Below, piece after piece: positions 1 through 13,904 of a stretch of 64,000 nt of DNA; position 1 is the stretch's first letter, and each line of letters opens with the position of its first letter. Source of the stretch: Balanoglossus misakiensis (taxonomy: Eukaryota > Hemichordata). Below the pieces are notes generated by a model. That model searched no databases, had not been told where the DNA came from, and saw nothing but the letters and a program-made list of their open reading frames with translations. Where the stretch lies: assembly GCA_040954595.2 (NCBI GenBank), contig CM082583.2, forward strand, positions 5,828,001-5,892,000. Direction: 5' to 3'. Made by a program: the position numbers and the translations under genes.

Positions 1-3000
1 TTCTTCAACCGTCAGAGGACACTTGCACTGTGCCTGGAGTTTCGAGTTGCATGAAGATCGCCCTCTAGAGCAATTAATAAAAGAACATTCACGTTGTGTT
101 CTGATTGCTGTTGATAGCGTTTATGTTGTTTGTAGTATCGGACATATATACTGTCAACAGTTGATAGATCTGCTGGTGGTTGATATTTTTTTAGCATGAT
201 CATATGGACTTTTCGCTAACTGATTGTTCATCAGTTTCTAAAGGAAACAGCGCAAAATTATGAAACAGCATATATTATTGATCGTCTACTGATATTACCA
301 ATACATGTATATACCTTCATTATGATGTGCGTGCAGGTGTCTCCCTGTCGTCCAGTCCCAATATAATAAAATATTTATTCGCCTGCTTTACGTTACAATA
401 CATACCCAATACAACATTTATACGAATTTACTTGCACATAAAATATTTCAAGGCGAGTTAATTACATTGGTGAAGTTTGATGGCCACGTCAGGATTGGGA
501 TATGTTTTATTCATTCTTTAACATTTACTAAAAATCTGTGTTAGCCGCTCACGACACAAGGACCAGGCCATGTTTTGTCGGCATTGATGAAAAATGGACT
601 CCCTTGCTATATATTCATATTTGCCCTAAGAAGTTGGCGTCGTATGAATTCTTTTCGAGCCCTGACCAAAACCGATTATAGATTATAAAGGTGGTTTCTT
701 AAGAAATGGCAATCCTTTCTGCAATGCCTATTGTGTCAGGAACGGCGCCTAATAGAATAAGCATATCCAAACCACGACAAACCAACGGGATGAATTTTTA
801 TGTTGATAAATAAACAATTATCCCCGGTATCGGTAATCACCGCAAGCACAATTAGGTACAGAAGTTTACCGGTTGCAAGTTGTTGATAAAATTTCCCTTC
901 ACTTTTTGACTTATGGTTTTGATAAATAAACAATGAATTGTCGGTGGGTACCTCGGGGGTAGCGCGCAACCATATAAGATTACTTTCTGGATGTTGAAAT
1001 TATTTACAAGGTGTTTGATCAAAGCCCTTGGGTGGTACATATAAGGCGATTATGGATTAATCACGCCGATCTCAATATTTTGTTTCGGGTGTTTTTCCTG
1101 TAAAATGCATTTCCTCCATTTTAGCGCCTTTCCCTCAAATACTTCAACCTGGTTGCTTAATCCCTAGTTTATCAGCTAATCTTCATTTTATCAGTGTGAA
1201 GGTAGACTTGCAGAGGAAATTCATGAATATTATTATTTTGACCTTGGAATGTATGCCTATTTGGGGCAAAGCGGCCATAAACTCGAAGATCATACCCGGA
1301 AAACTGTAATCATGGCAACGACATTTACATTCAGGAGCATGCCAACTGTTGACAGATGTACGCAGTCGCAGAGAATAGCTATATCACAAAACCACGGTCA
1401 CTACACACAAACCGTTCGTGCATTTAGGAGCAGATAAACATCAACCCACACAAGGAATCACGAAGGACAAGTTTAATCTCACCGACACAGCGGTCATTCC
1501 TGTAAACTTTGCATGAGCTTTTAAAAATCAAATGTAGTCTCTTCACACTTTCTTATCAAGGGTACTCATTTACCTTAAAGCTGTTAACTTTCCTCTCTGA
1601 CTGGAATTGACTGCGTGGCGATTACTTGGACGTTGATGGGATTCCTTGCTGTCTAATCCAATGTATCTGCCCATCATACTCAGTTGTGCTTTTTATTGAT
1701 GTTAGCATTGAGGGGGACGTGTTCAGAATGCCGAAGTATAGTCACTTAAGTGGCCGGGACGTGTCGCCGACGTGACATGCCCGACGCCATCATCAGGGGG
1801 AACGCCGTATGCTCAAGGACGGTAAGATGGCCGGCGAAGATGACAGGTTACTGTTAGTACAGTTGAACATGATTGGATATGATAGCTTCCTTACATAATA
1901 AAAATGTACTATCTTTAATTTATTTTTATATTCCACGTGACTGTCACATTTTGTACAACTAATGAACTTTATCGTCGTCTGCGTACTGCTATACGTCTTC
2001 TTGGTTACTTTTACAGATACAGCATACAAATTTATCTTTAATAAATATTTGGTACATTTTACAGATTTATCCTTAACCAATGATTGATATATTAAATGTA
2101 AATATTTATTTCATATTTATGTTGGTATTTGCAGAGCTGTGAAATAATTAATGTACGCGGGGTGCGGTTGTTCGAGCGCATGCGTCAATTGGCGCAAACA
2201 ATTAACTGACAGTCGTTTTCTGCGTGCAGCATTTGAACGGGTACACGCAACGGTAATGCGGGACTTCTCAAATATAAAATCTCTTTGCCATAACGCCATA
2301 TTGTATAGCCCCGTTGAAAACAGTGTCAGTTCTGTGCGAACTACATATACATCCTGATGCGTGAACGGAAAAAAATCTTTCAATCCGATTCTCGTCTCAG
2401 TGAAACCATATTGCCTATCATCTAATACCTGAATTCACGTTCCTTTGTAATTCTACGGATTATTCAGCGTCGCTGATGCGATTTAATATTGGCCTGCATG
2501 TTTGCAAATACAAATCGATGTTGTATCTGTGCCACATCATTTAATAAAAAAAATCTCCTTGACACATTGACCGATCACGATTTCCGATACATTCTCAGAA
2601 TTTACTAAGCAGACGTCTTATCCTCGATATCTCAGGTCTTGAGTGTGTGGCCTCGATAACATGTCTTCAACGTTCACCCACTTTAATTTACCACTCTGTC
2701 CTAGCACGGCGCAAATTATGTGTATATATATATAAGCGGGCCAGTTAATTTGCACAGTCATCCTAGGCTTATATTTTCTACCTTCTCCATTCTTTGGCGG
2801 GTTAAGAAATGATAGAATGATTTCTTGATGTATCTCTTCTGTCACGCTTTACATGTACATCGACGTGTCAAGTAATTTAGAATGGAGAAATATTTAAAAA
2901 ACTGGGGGGGGGGGGATGATTGTTATATTGAGGGTATTCACATCAGTGCTAAAGCTTCTGCTTCCGCCGAGGGCATTTTTTCATTAACTAAACATTTCAT

Positions 3001-4658
3001 TTGAAAAATACCGCCCAATCGGATTTTTGCAAGTACATGTAAGGATAATCTCAAAGCGTTCCGAAATACAGACGTCCCATGGTATGTATTTCGACAACAG
3101 GTACATGTATACTTGCACCCGTCGCCTATATACATGCTGGCATTGCTTAAGACTTACTATATGGCTCGCAGATTTATTGAGATATTAAACATGTCATGAG
3201 CGTATGAAATACGACCTTATTATTGTAAATGACATGTTCAAAGTTTCAGACATCTACCAAGCTTAATTTCATTTACTGTCAATATCAATGAATATGTGCT
3301 TCACTTAAAATTCGAAGCACAGTAGTCCATATCTGTAGACTCCGCAAGATCTGTTTTCATGATCCTCCTTGATTGAAGCAAGGATCGAGTTCATTTTATC
3401 CGATTACTGGCGCAGAGGATATTAAAGGTTACTGTTTTGTCCTCCAATGCAATAAAACAAAGTCGCCGCGGAAGGCTTGGGGCCCGGCGTCGTCGTTGCT
3501 TTTGTCATGGTATCAGGAAGGCAGCGAGACGACGAATTATTTCATGGACTAAAAGTATGACATTTACTCAATGGTCACTTAATTTTGTCTTCATGGTTCT
3601 CGATATTATCATGCGTTAAGTAACCAATCGCATTTATATGCGTATAAAGATTATATAACGGGTTCAGATTGAAGATTATGGTTGTTTTTGTATGTAAGTC
3701 TAGAATGGGCGCTCATGCAAGCGTTGACGCATAAGTCACTGTGTCTGCTCTTAAAAAGCTGACAGATACTTATGACTTATTGTCTGCTATGTTATTCAGT
3801 GATTTGTTTCCGTGCATTCCGTCGGCGTTATCGTAGCCATCCTGCGGCTGTTTTCTGTTAAATGACTTCTCCACGTTTGACGTAATCTTTGACAAGTTAA
3901 GAAACGATCGTATCGAATTAGAAAACAAGAAATCTGTTACATTATTGTCTATATACATGCTCGAATTGATGTTTCGCAGCCAGGGATACATGGGTCCGTT
4001 AACCAATTTTCTAAAATATATTGACGTTTGGGAGGTTTGAAAACAAAAAAGGTAATGACACGTATTTCGAACCCATCTCGTAACTGCTCACATAACCCGT
4101 ACTATCACCTGCGTCATTTCTCACGCTTTCAGAGGCAAACGTTTAATACCAAAGGCGCCGACAAATAAAGAATTGCCATGGTTTCATTCTGAGATACCAT
4201 ATTTTTTCGTGTTGCTGAAAACGCGAAGTAGTAACATTGTTCATGAAAATAAATATCGCACGATGACGGATGTGCAATATATTCCGTAGAACGTCTAAAG
4301 ACACATGTATCTGACTTCCCTTAGCTGGCGAAGATGCCACAACCCTTTAGAAATGTTACTGATTAAAATTAATTTGAATCTACTGTATGAAAAAAGCCCC
4401 AGGGATTTTCTGGCGAAACCTTTATCACGTAGGTAAAATGTCACCATGGTTACCGTGCGCTTGAACGTGAGTTGGTAGCGAAAGCACGAATATTATTAAT
4501 ATTTCCTCATGTGAAAGTCTAAGAATCCGAGTTTGACCTAGAATTTAACGAGTTAAAGTCACAATGGGCATATTACACTAACAAGCCAAATCATGTGGAC
4601 ATACTGTAAGCATCACTCCGTCATTTTTTAACACAGGATGAGAGAAAATATGTAAATT
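1..4658. other. Non-coding stretch, no gene recognised
   Basis: All open frames here are under 100 codons, overlap one another on both strands and match no family I recognise. The sequence is AT-rich and includes a short (TA)n run near 2729-2745, a 12-nt G run at 2904-2915 and four copies of the palindrome TACATGTA (302, 2850, 3034, 3102). Short exons of a spliced gene cannot be excluded, but I see no supporting codon pattern. Confidence 0.6.
2904..2915. repeat. Poly-G run (12 nt)
   Basis: Uninterrupted run of 12 G. It is one of eight G or C homopolymers of 11-17 nt in the window. Confidence 0.95.
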
Positions 4659-4902
4659 AACCCGTGAAAAATGACAAAATCACCAAAATTCGCAAAGTCG
4701 AGAATTTGTAATTTTTGACAATTTTCATGAGCTATAACCCATTAAAAATGAACAAAAGACAAAATCACCAAATTCACTTGGGTTTGGCCTATAGCTCATG
4801 GAAATCTTCAAAGAGACAAATTTTCGACTTTGCGAACTTTTGACGATTTTGTCATGTTTGGAGATTTTAATTTTCATGGGTTATATATAGCTCATGGAAA
4901 TT
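4659..4902. repeat. AT-rich foldback (inverted-repeat) element
   Basis: The stretch at about 4670-4740 is an imperfect reverse complement of 4780-4854. Shared blocks include ATGACAAAATC, TTCGCAAAGTCGA and CATGAGCTATA on the left, mirrored as GATTTTGTCAT, TCGACTTTGCGAA and TATAGCTCATG on the right. Extra partial copies of the same blocks lie in the loop (4760-4770) and beyond the right arm (4859-4902, including a second TATAGCTCATGG). The transcript of either strand could fold into a hairpin of about 70 bp. It is probably a decayed foldback/MITE-type element. I found no convincing target-site duplication and cannot assign a superfamily. Confidence 0.7.
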
Positions 4903-5254
4903 CTGATTCTTTATTTATGCATGCTATCTTCAAAACAAGATCGATATTAACTTTGGTTGGAAATTGATTATTCATTTTCATGTTTTGATGGACAGCCGCT
5001 CAAAAATGTACTTTTTTCCAACTTTCACTACATCCATGAAAGGCATAGCACCTGTACATTATAATGTAGTGATGTATATTACTATTATCATTTATTAATA
5101 CGTTCTCCCGGTGGGGTTAATAAATATTACCCTAAACAAAGGTATGTGTCAAAACGGCTCTCATGCTTCGAAAATCAATCAGAAATTTAAGGCCTTTCTA
5201 CCTTGTGCGATCCTTTGCCCATTGAATGTGTCTAACTTCAGCCTTTTGTTTATG

Positions 5255-5570
5255 CACTGTCGTTGTGACGACGACGGGGACGTTTTCAATCTTGCAGAAA
5301 GGTGCGGCCGCCTCGGCAGCTGACAGCGCTCGCCATACAAGCGCCGGGGGTGCGATCTGACAAATGGCAACATTTGCAATCAATATTTCACTTCGATTTT
5401 TGGCAGGTCGGCAAAGACGCCGAATCGCATCTCCTGGGAGAAGCGCTCACCTCGATCGGCAAAACCCCTCCGTCAGTAATGCACAACAGCTGCGGGGCAG
5501 TAATCACATTTTTCATTCCACGCAACAGTGACTTTCGTAGTGATAGATCATACAGGTTCATGCACGTGTG
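5255..5570. promoter_or_regulatory. Candidate cis-regulatory patch (weak)
   Basis: A GC-rich island in AT-rich surroundings with two CAGCTG E-boxes and an AATCAATATTT stretch. Open frames run through it on both strands (up to 89 codons) but resemble no family. The regulatory reading rests only on motif density and base composition, with no conservation evidence, so it is speculative. Confidence 0.2.
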
Positions 5571-6985
5571 AAATCATTACTCAAGATGCTGTCGTCATGA
5601 CGGATGGGTCATCATGGTGCGCGTGCGCGATTGGAATGACAAGCTTTCAGTATCGGGCAATGTAAGAAGGTACTAGTATATTGCGTTCATAGCATTAATT
5701 GCAAGCGTGGTTTCCATCTTTACACATGGTGGCGATTGGTAGTTTCTTTGGCTTTTTTCTCCAAATTCGGTTTGCCTGGTAATTAATTGATGTGATTATG
5801 AACACGGATCGAGTGCTTACGCCAGTGTTTTTCTTGTGATGGTATTCATGCTATTGGAGGTGTAATAATGAGACAAGAATGAAACAAAAATTAGACTAGT
5901 TACTTATACTTACTGGTCTCACATGCCAAGCGTCGTAGACACTGCACGATGCCCCCCGCCCCCGTGAAAATGAAAGACCTTGCAAAAAATTTACAACGTT
6001 ATTTATGCATTCGGATTACTTTTGGTGCGGTGCCTTGAAACCTCGTAATGGGTAACACGGGATCAATTTCCAGGAAGAAATATCAAAACTGCCGGAAGAC
6101 TTCAGGAAAATGGTTCCCTGTATGGGCCGTGTTGTTTCACCTTTCAACAATTATAGCCTTTGATCTGCAATCAATCGCCACTTAAAAAGAAGACAGACAG
6201 CGGGGTATACGCAGGTACAACACGTCAGTGCTGAGGGGCAATAGTTTCAGGAATTTCAATTTGTTAGCAACAACGGCCGAACGTTAAATAAAATTGCCGA
6301 GACGGATGTCTGAGATAATATTTTTGTGTGTTTTTTCGCCCCTGGCAATGTTGTCTGGGTAATTGCTATCGGTTGCCTAAAGCAGTTCTCGGGCATTAAC
6401 TGTGTTACCTCCATAATAAGTTATGATTCCATCGATGGAATATGAATGCGCTGTCACAAACACTTAGCCGCAATAAGCAATTATTTCAGTAGTTAAAAAT
6501 GAAATAGTGCGGCAGAAAAAAACAAGGTTTCTGCTAGAGGAATTTTTAATTACGTGTTAACATCCGGGTGTGGCGAAAATCACGGCAGTTTCAAAGTGAA
6601 TGAAATGCATGCTTCTGATATTTACCGTTCAGCGAGGCTACACAACCGACACACCTGACGTGTAATAATAATCATTTTTTCCTAACATTGGCTGAAGCCC
6701 TGTAAGCTTTCACGAGACAGACTTAAAGAATGTAGGCTGACTTTCTCCGTTTTGTTTTCTTCGTGACCGTGAGTTTGAAAATACGACTGATATAAAATGT
6801 ACCCAGCCTTCGAACGTGTGGGCATTATTAGCGAAATTATCCTGATTGCGCAACACGGCTTTGACAACATCGACACCTTTGAAGGCACAGTCCTTCGTTG
6901 CTTAGTAAAGGTGTTGATTAATTTCCCCTAGTGAATGTCAGACCACGTCCGTATCATTTCCGACGTGCCCACCAGTTGCAGTGTA

Positions 6986-6999
6986 CCCCCCCCCCCCCC
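6986..6999. repeat. Poly-C run (14 nt)
   Basis: Uninterrupted run of 14 C followed by GCGCGC. Confidence 0.95.
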
Positions 7000-7633
7000 G
7001 CGCGCACTGGCTTTGTATCCCCCTCCCGCCTATTACAGAAGTCCTACTTCTAATTTTTGTCCACCAACACTAAAATTCCTTTTATACCAATGGGAGGTTA
7101 TTGTTCGACACGTCTATACATCGCCACGGAAACGACAAAGCGTTAAGGCAACCGTCTGGATGCAAGAATAACGTAGTCCACATAAACAAACAATTTTCCC
7201 TCCTCGCATATGCACGTTTTACAACGTCTTATGTCTGGGGTTTCCATGCATACTGTACGTCAGATAGGGGGAAATGAGTAAATGTATCTCAACCAGGGTC
7301 ATCAGATCTACAAATAACATCCATTTAATTTAATGCAGAAGACTGTGACTGTGACTATACCGACGCTCGATTTCACCCCTTACCCTGTTTCATAAACGCG
7401 GTATTACAGGGTGACTGTCTTCGATGCTCAATCGCAAGGTCATTGTTTTCTGGCGAGGTGTGTTTGCAAAGCCACAAGTCAACGAACTCCATATCGCTGA
7501 CGGATTTCATCACCTGCACCCTCGAGGAGATTGAACGCCATGCATTGATTTGCATAACATTCACTCTCATTAAACAGCCATTCTCTGTGCAGACATATGT
7601 TAGAAAGGTTGTTGGCATTTAGACCACCATGAA

Positions 7634-7830
7634 TCCATTCATTCATTCATCCATCCATCCATCCATCCATCCATCCATCCATCCATCCATCCATCCATCC
7701 ATCCATCCCATTCATTCATCCATTCATTCATTCATTCATTCATTCATTCATTCATTCATTCATTCATTCATTCATTCATTCATTCATTCATTCATTCATT
7801 CATTCATTCATTCATTCATTCATCCATTCA
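7634..7830. repeat. Compound microsatellite (ATCC)n / (ATTC)n
   Basis: About 197 bp of tetranucleotide repeat. A few ATTC units are followed by about 17 ATCC units, then a long ATTC tract with rare ATCC interruptions. The period of four against the codon period of three leaves an uninterrupted frame that reads as repeating Ile-His-Pro-Ser / Ile-His-Ser-Phe. This is an artefact, not a protein. Confidence 0.98.
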
Positions 7831-9931
7831 ACTAACGCTTCAATCCTGTGCGAGAGATTTTCTTTGATAATGCTGAATCGAAGTGAATAAACGAAGACAA
7901 AAGCGGACATAAATTGCAGTGTAAATCATCACAACAATAGTAGACGCTAAATATCAATATGAGAAAGGAAATTAAGGAGAGACTATAATGGAAAACGACG
8001 ACCTTGCGTTGCGAAATTAAAGTTTGGCATTAGCACTTACAATGTAATTGATTTCTGAACTTTATAAAAACATCGCTCACTGTTAAAGGCTGCACGTACA
8101 ACGTGCCACCGTTGTCTGTACAATAAGAGAAAAATCAAAATCAATAATGGCAAGTATGGATAGGTTTTTATAGATCGACAACTTCTCAGAAACGTTTTCA
8201 AGGCACAGAGAGTGAAAATATACAGCAGGCAAGGCGATGTACGTTCCTTTGGAAATTGTTCGTGATTGAATACCCCGCGGGTTATTTTGATTCTCAGTTT
8301 ATACTTTCATTATTTTTATGTACTCAGATAATCTCATAGAAGAATAAAAAATCCATCATATTATGAAATAAAGAGACAAGCAGTTTTTTAAAGTGCCCTT
8401 GTTGTGTTTTCTACACCAAGTCGTTATATCACTACTCAATTTACACAAAACGGATATAATTCTACCCAGGCTTACAATGCCATATCAAGTCTTGGAAAGT
8501 ACATCAAATCAACATCCGCTGGGCTAAAATCGATCTCCGGTGAACTTATATCAGCCGCCTTCATTTATTTCGACCTGTATTCTATCTCTCATCCGACGGG
8601 AAGATGTCAGATGGGCAATTTTCACGTCTTATTCAGCGGTCTCGCGAAAACGGGAAGTAGACTTATGCGTTCTACACAAAAGGTTCTCTGGCATGACGAC
8701 GTGTTTTCAAATATGCATGATGCAGAATCAGCAAATGTGTGTATACGCAGCGATAATGATGTAGGCAGCGATAATAGTGGGTAGATTTGACGCCGAGACT
8801 AAGCATGGGCATTCATTGGCCACAAAGGCTTTTCTGTCTGTCATCGCGCACCCATAATGAATTTATTCATTCCTATCAAATCTGTCTTCAGCGTATTCGG
8901 CCTTCAATTTGCCTATATTTACTACGTCTTCAGACTTGACTATACAGCTGCTTCGAATATCCGCGTTATCGTACGCGTGGCTCACTCATTACTGAACATG
9001 GAATCCCCCTAAAGACAGTAGACGGGTTCATTTTCGGGGCTTTTATACTAGTATATCTCGGGAGTATATCACAGAATGATTGAGAATCGATCGACAAACA
9101 AGGAACACGTACAATAGGCAATCAAAAGCGTATACATACAGGTACATGTACGCGATCATACAATAAGTCTATACTCTTGGCGATCACCTTGATTACCTAT
9201 AGCAGGGAGATATAACTATTTCTTCAAGGGGGCATATGGTCCAACACATTCGCTATGGTGAAACGATTTCTAATACTGGATTAATCGCGTCGAAATCACA
9301 GCTTTGTGAAGTACCGGCCATAGTTTGGACACATATTTACACCCTAAATCCTCGACGATTTCATGGAGGGTCGGCGGTTTGATTGTCTCAAAGCTCCCGC
9401 CATTTTCTCGCCGTCAAAGACAATTACAGTCAATTAGTAGTTAATGGCATTGACTGCAAGCGAAGAGACCATGAGGCGTCTGTGTCATCTATCATTTGAA
9501 GCCAGTAATCTCGCTTCGCTGAACTGCAACTAATCAAGATTTCATCAAAACCATTTTCTCTTCGTAACAATCGAAGGCTCTTTCCCCCCGATGTTCACAC
9601 TTTCACCTCGAAAGCATTTTTAAGAAATAACACCATAAAATGTTCCACATATACACTCTGCCTAAAACTAGTATTAAGTTGCTACTTTGTGTGCGGAGTC
9701 ACGTAGGTTCTTCCAAATAGATGATTACGTCTAGCAACATAACCGATCGATCTTTTCTTCACAGTGTCCCGCATTGCGTTCAATGAAGATCACTCGGCAA
9801 ATATGTTATCATGGATTCAAGGCGATTCTACCGTTTAGATCGATGTTTTCACAACTAAACCAGAGAAGACACCAGGATAAATGTAAACGAGGCCATTTAT
9901 GCAAATTAGTATCTACAGTACCCATGGCGGG

Positions 9932-9960
9932 TGGATGGATAGATAGATAGATAGATAGAC
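9932..9960. repeat. (GATA)n microsatellite
   Basis: GGATGGATA followed by five to six tandem ATAG units. A related ACAG-rich tail follows. Confidence 0.9.
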
Positions 9961-12900
9961 CTACAGACAGATATATACACATATTCTAATCTTACAGCAT
10001 GCATTTTGGTTTCAAGCGTACAGCAGCCGCGGGTAAAATGCAATCTCATTGGCTGATGTAAAGCGCGAGGTTTGAACGCGACCTTCCAACGGAAGGTGGT
10101 CAGATGTATAGACAGGCGACAACAGCAGACGAGAACAGCAAGAAACCAACAAAGGTAATCACGAAGCCTTCATCTCTACAGCTGATTTTATTCAGGTTGA
10201 CAGAAATGCCTACTGCGACTGACTTTTCGGAGCAGTGCGACGGTACTATAGCACTTTCAAACCATGCCGGCATGATCAGTTTTGCAATTTCCCAAGCAGC
10301 CGAGAGCGAATTAAGTATGCCAAAGCGCGATTGGAATACTGCTTTTATACATGTCAGGCCTATTTTTATAATTGCATTGTTGGACTACGGTGGCTTGTAA
10401 ACGCATCAAACACACCATATATGTCAATTGTACGTTTAATATCAGTCCCAGCAAGCTATACGGTTCGCGTATACAACGACAGTGTAAGATTTATGAAAGT
10501 AAAAGAAAGTTAGTATCTTCATATGCATGTGTCTGCCTGAATCTTTCAGTCAGTCTAATTTCCATGTATCTCACGAAAGAAGAATATTTCGATTAGGAGA
10601 CAATGGGCGGAGTACTTTGAAAGGCTGTAATTATGAACATTTGTTAGCGGCGCAATAAGCAGCGGTTCATTAAAATCTGATTTAATGCGTGCGATCATGT
10701 GACGAATGCGAACATAACCCACAGAATCGTGTCGATCGGATGCAGATATATACAGGCATTGCCACCGTGCGCGCTCTTATTAAATGTCGTGAGCATGACT
10801 TTCAATTCTTGAGAGCTTTTGCGTAAATAATATCATAAAGTGAACTGTGTCTTTGTGAAATTAATTTAACGGAACAGATTTCGATGATAGACTCGTGTCA
10901 AGTGCGTGATTAAATCAGAATTTTCGCGGTTCAAGTTCTCCTATAACCGATAAAAACACACACGCTGCGGCGTCGAGTATACAAGTGACAGTTACGTGGT
11001 TTGACATTTCCAATCAGGCCAGAACGCGTCACCTTCGCCGGTGCCTTATCAGACTTTGCGAACAGCACCGATTTACACGGTAAGTAGCCGAATTAAACCC
11101 ACAGATACATATACACATAATAAAACACAGGACATTTAATGATAGATAACGCCAGGAAAAGCGGATCAGTCGGTTTGCGCGTTTTAATACTATCGGTGGG
11201 GGAAACATCAACATATTTTAGCAGCTAAAGGACGATTAGCCATTTTTGATTTATAAACCGATTCGTTTCTCTACATTCATAATCTAGTAATCGTTGCTAG
11301 GCGTCTATATGATGCAACATATCCCATGCCCCCTAGGCCTCTGAAATATTTAAAATTCGAGATTAACGTATTACACTGTGCCGGACAGGAAACGGAATTA
11401 CTGGGAGAACATACTCAATTATGCATTTATGCTGTGTGGTAATAACTTGGAAAATGTCATGGAACTATACATGTAGTTTATAACGCAATCTCTTGGGTGT
11501 AAAGTGTGTGTTTATGTTTTTGAATTGAATTGAAACAAGTTGTGTTGCATGCATTGAATATTTAATGTGAGATCATGAAGTTATGATAATTACATAACAC
11601 GGGATATGTTATGGGACATGCCAAGTGTCCCCTGTTAGTAATTCTTTAATTAATGGGGTTTATTCCACCTTTCTCTCTGGTTCTTTCTTTAGTGTGCGTC
11701 TGGTGCCATCGACATTAGCTGTATTCCCCATAACGTGATAATGACCAGGGATGGGACTGGGCTATTTCATAGCACTCTTCGATGCAGTCAACCAAACGCT
11801 AATAGAAGTCTACTGTATAACATACACGTCTTATTTTTCAGGCAACGAATACAATTATGTACATCTGGGACGACGATACCTTGGTAGGTCGGTGCACCCC
11901 CGAACACGGGCTCGATCAATACCTACTGCTTTCAATATTTAATGTCCATTTTTGCGATCCCAGCTTGCCCGAATAATAAAGATAGTTTACTTTTATTGCT
12001 CTGCATCATCTCCGCGGGGGTCCGTGGCCCATTAGTAATCATTGTCTCCAGTTGAATATAACTGCGTCATCATGTCACCATCAATTACCGTGGCACATTA
12101 AAATGATGTACGGCGCATTTAAGTGCATCCCTTGAAAATGAATTTGAAATTGGATGTACGATTATTTATTCTGATTATTCCGACTACTGAAGCTAGTGTC
12201 TGCTAATCGATGTACCTGACGTTAATGTAAATTATAAATGGAACCTGCCCTGGGTCTGCCGATCGACTAATCGCCAAGCCGACAGCTATTTAGCTTGGAT
12301 TGCGATCACCGCTAGGTGAAACCATTCAAGAACGTTGGCGGTCTGTGGACACCACTCAATTTGGTCGCCGGCAAAGCGTTTATTTTTTACCGACTTCGGC
12401 ACTACAGAAAATGTATCGCGCGAAAGCAATCTCTCTCGACAAATTTGTCCGCCGCGAGGCTTTCACACAGAATCACGTTTCAAGTGTGTTTGTCCCTCTG
12501 TCGTCAAGAGTTCATTCTCTACAACCTATACAAATAAGATGTCTGCGAGTTTTTTTTTCTTTCCAGAATAAACATAAATATCGCGTTAATTTTGCAAGAG
12601 TCGTTTCACCGTTTCCCTCGCAAGGAACACCCGATCTCAAACAAGAAGCGATTTGTCAAAGCTTTGGTTTTGACCATCGGAAATCCAACTGAAGAATATG
12701 TTTCGTGCACATTTTTTTCAAATTATACTCAGGCCGCCCTTACGTGTACATGTAAGTGTTGTAGTTTTGACTGAATTTTATAGGTTTGAAAGGAAGTGAC
12801 ATTTAAACAAGTAATTTAAGAGAAATGGCTTCGTGTGGTGTACTCGTCATATGTAGGTTAACGCTGTTTATAACAGATTTGATTTATTCGTGTTGAGGTA

Positions 12901-13893
12901 CCAGATGGTGTTCATGAAAACAAATCTGCAATATTACTGTCGCATGCTCTGGTGTGCATACATTCAGTCGTAATATGATGGAATCTACGCCATGGGGTAT
13001 AGTGACTGGTTTTCCGAAATTGTAATCGAAAGAAAAAATCGAAGTTAAATGCCACGGTTGACGAGCCGACAGATTCTACCACCTTCCCTGCACAGTTGAA
13101 GATCTCAGCGCATGCGTAGTCTGACCGTCAACCTCACCCATGACGTGTGATATCAGTTTTTTCTCGCTCTCTCTCTCCAGTAAACAAGATTAAAACACAC
13201 GCTTATGGCGTTCAAGAAATTGTCATCACAGCCTCTAAGGTAAAAACACTAGAAACGGAGGAATTTGCTGTTCTATGAATGCACAGGTATTAATCACCCC
13301 TTGAGCTGTTGCGGTGTAATGGCCAGTTTCTGATCAGCCGGCTTTTAGAACAGCGAAATTATCACACCCCGTTGGCTCTTTGTGAGCGATTCATATTTTT
13401 TTTCTCAGTCGCCTTGCATGATTTGCGGTTTGCAAATCTCAACAAAACTACACCTTCAGCGGATTTAAACGAAATCTGAACGTTATCACGTACGAATAAG
13501 TACATTTCTCTAGCAAATACACGAATTGCCGTTCTTAACTTGGTGTTTTCACGGGGTGTAAGATCCCTTTATATATATTAATATTTTACATGATACGTCA
13601 CTGATTGTAGTTGTTGAATGGCTGTTTAGACACAGTAGAAATGTAGGTCTAACTGCCCGGATGACTACAAAGGAGAAAATGAGGGGAACGAACGACAATG
13701 GTACACAGAAATGTTAGAAGAGAGCGGAAAAAGTACTTGTCCGTCTGCGCAAGCGCAATGCCCGCCTGTGAACGAAATTCGCTCAATTTTAGTCAGGGTA
13801 CCCAACGGGCGTCCCTAAAACATTCAATCGTCAATCATAAATTCGGTCTTTGTCTTCCTATAATGCCATTTACCTGAAATCGACATTTAAATA

Positions 13894-13904
13894 CCCCCCC
13901 CCCC
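13894..13904. repeat. Poly-C run (11 nt)
   Basis: Uninterrupted run of 11 C. Confidence 0.95.

Larger units (their letters stand above)
4903..7633. other. Non-coding stretch with one motif-dense patch
   Basis: No recognisable gene. The part at about 5255-5570 is more GC-rich than its surroundings and carries two CAGCTG E-boxes (near 5318 and 5488). A 14-nt C run is at 6986-6999. The rest is unremarkable. Confidence 0.55.

Noticed and set aside
7629-7835. Ile-His-Pro-Ser repeat protein
   Set aside because: It is an artefact of the ATCC/ATTC microsatellite.
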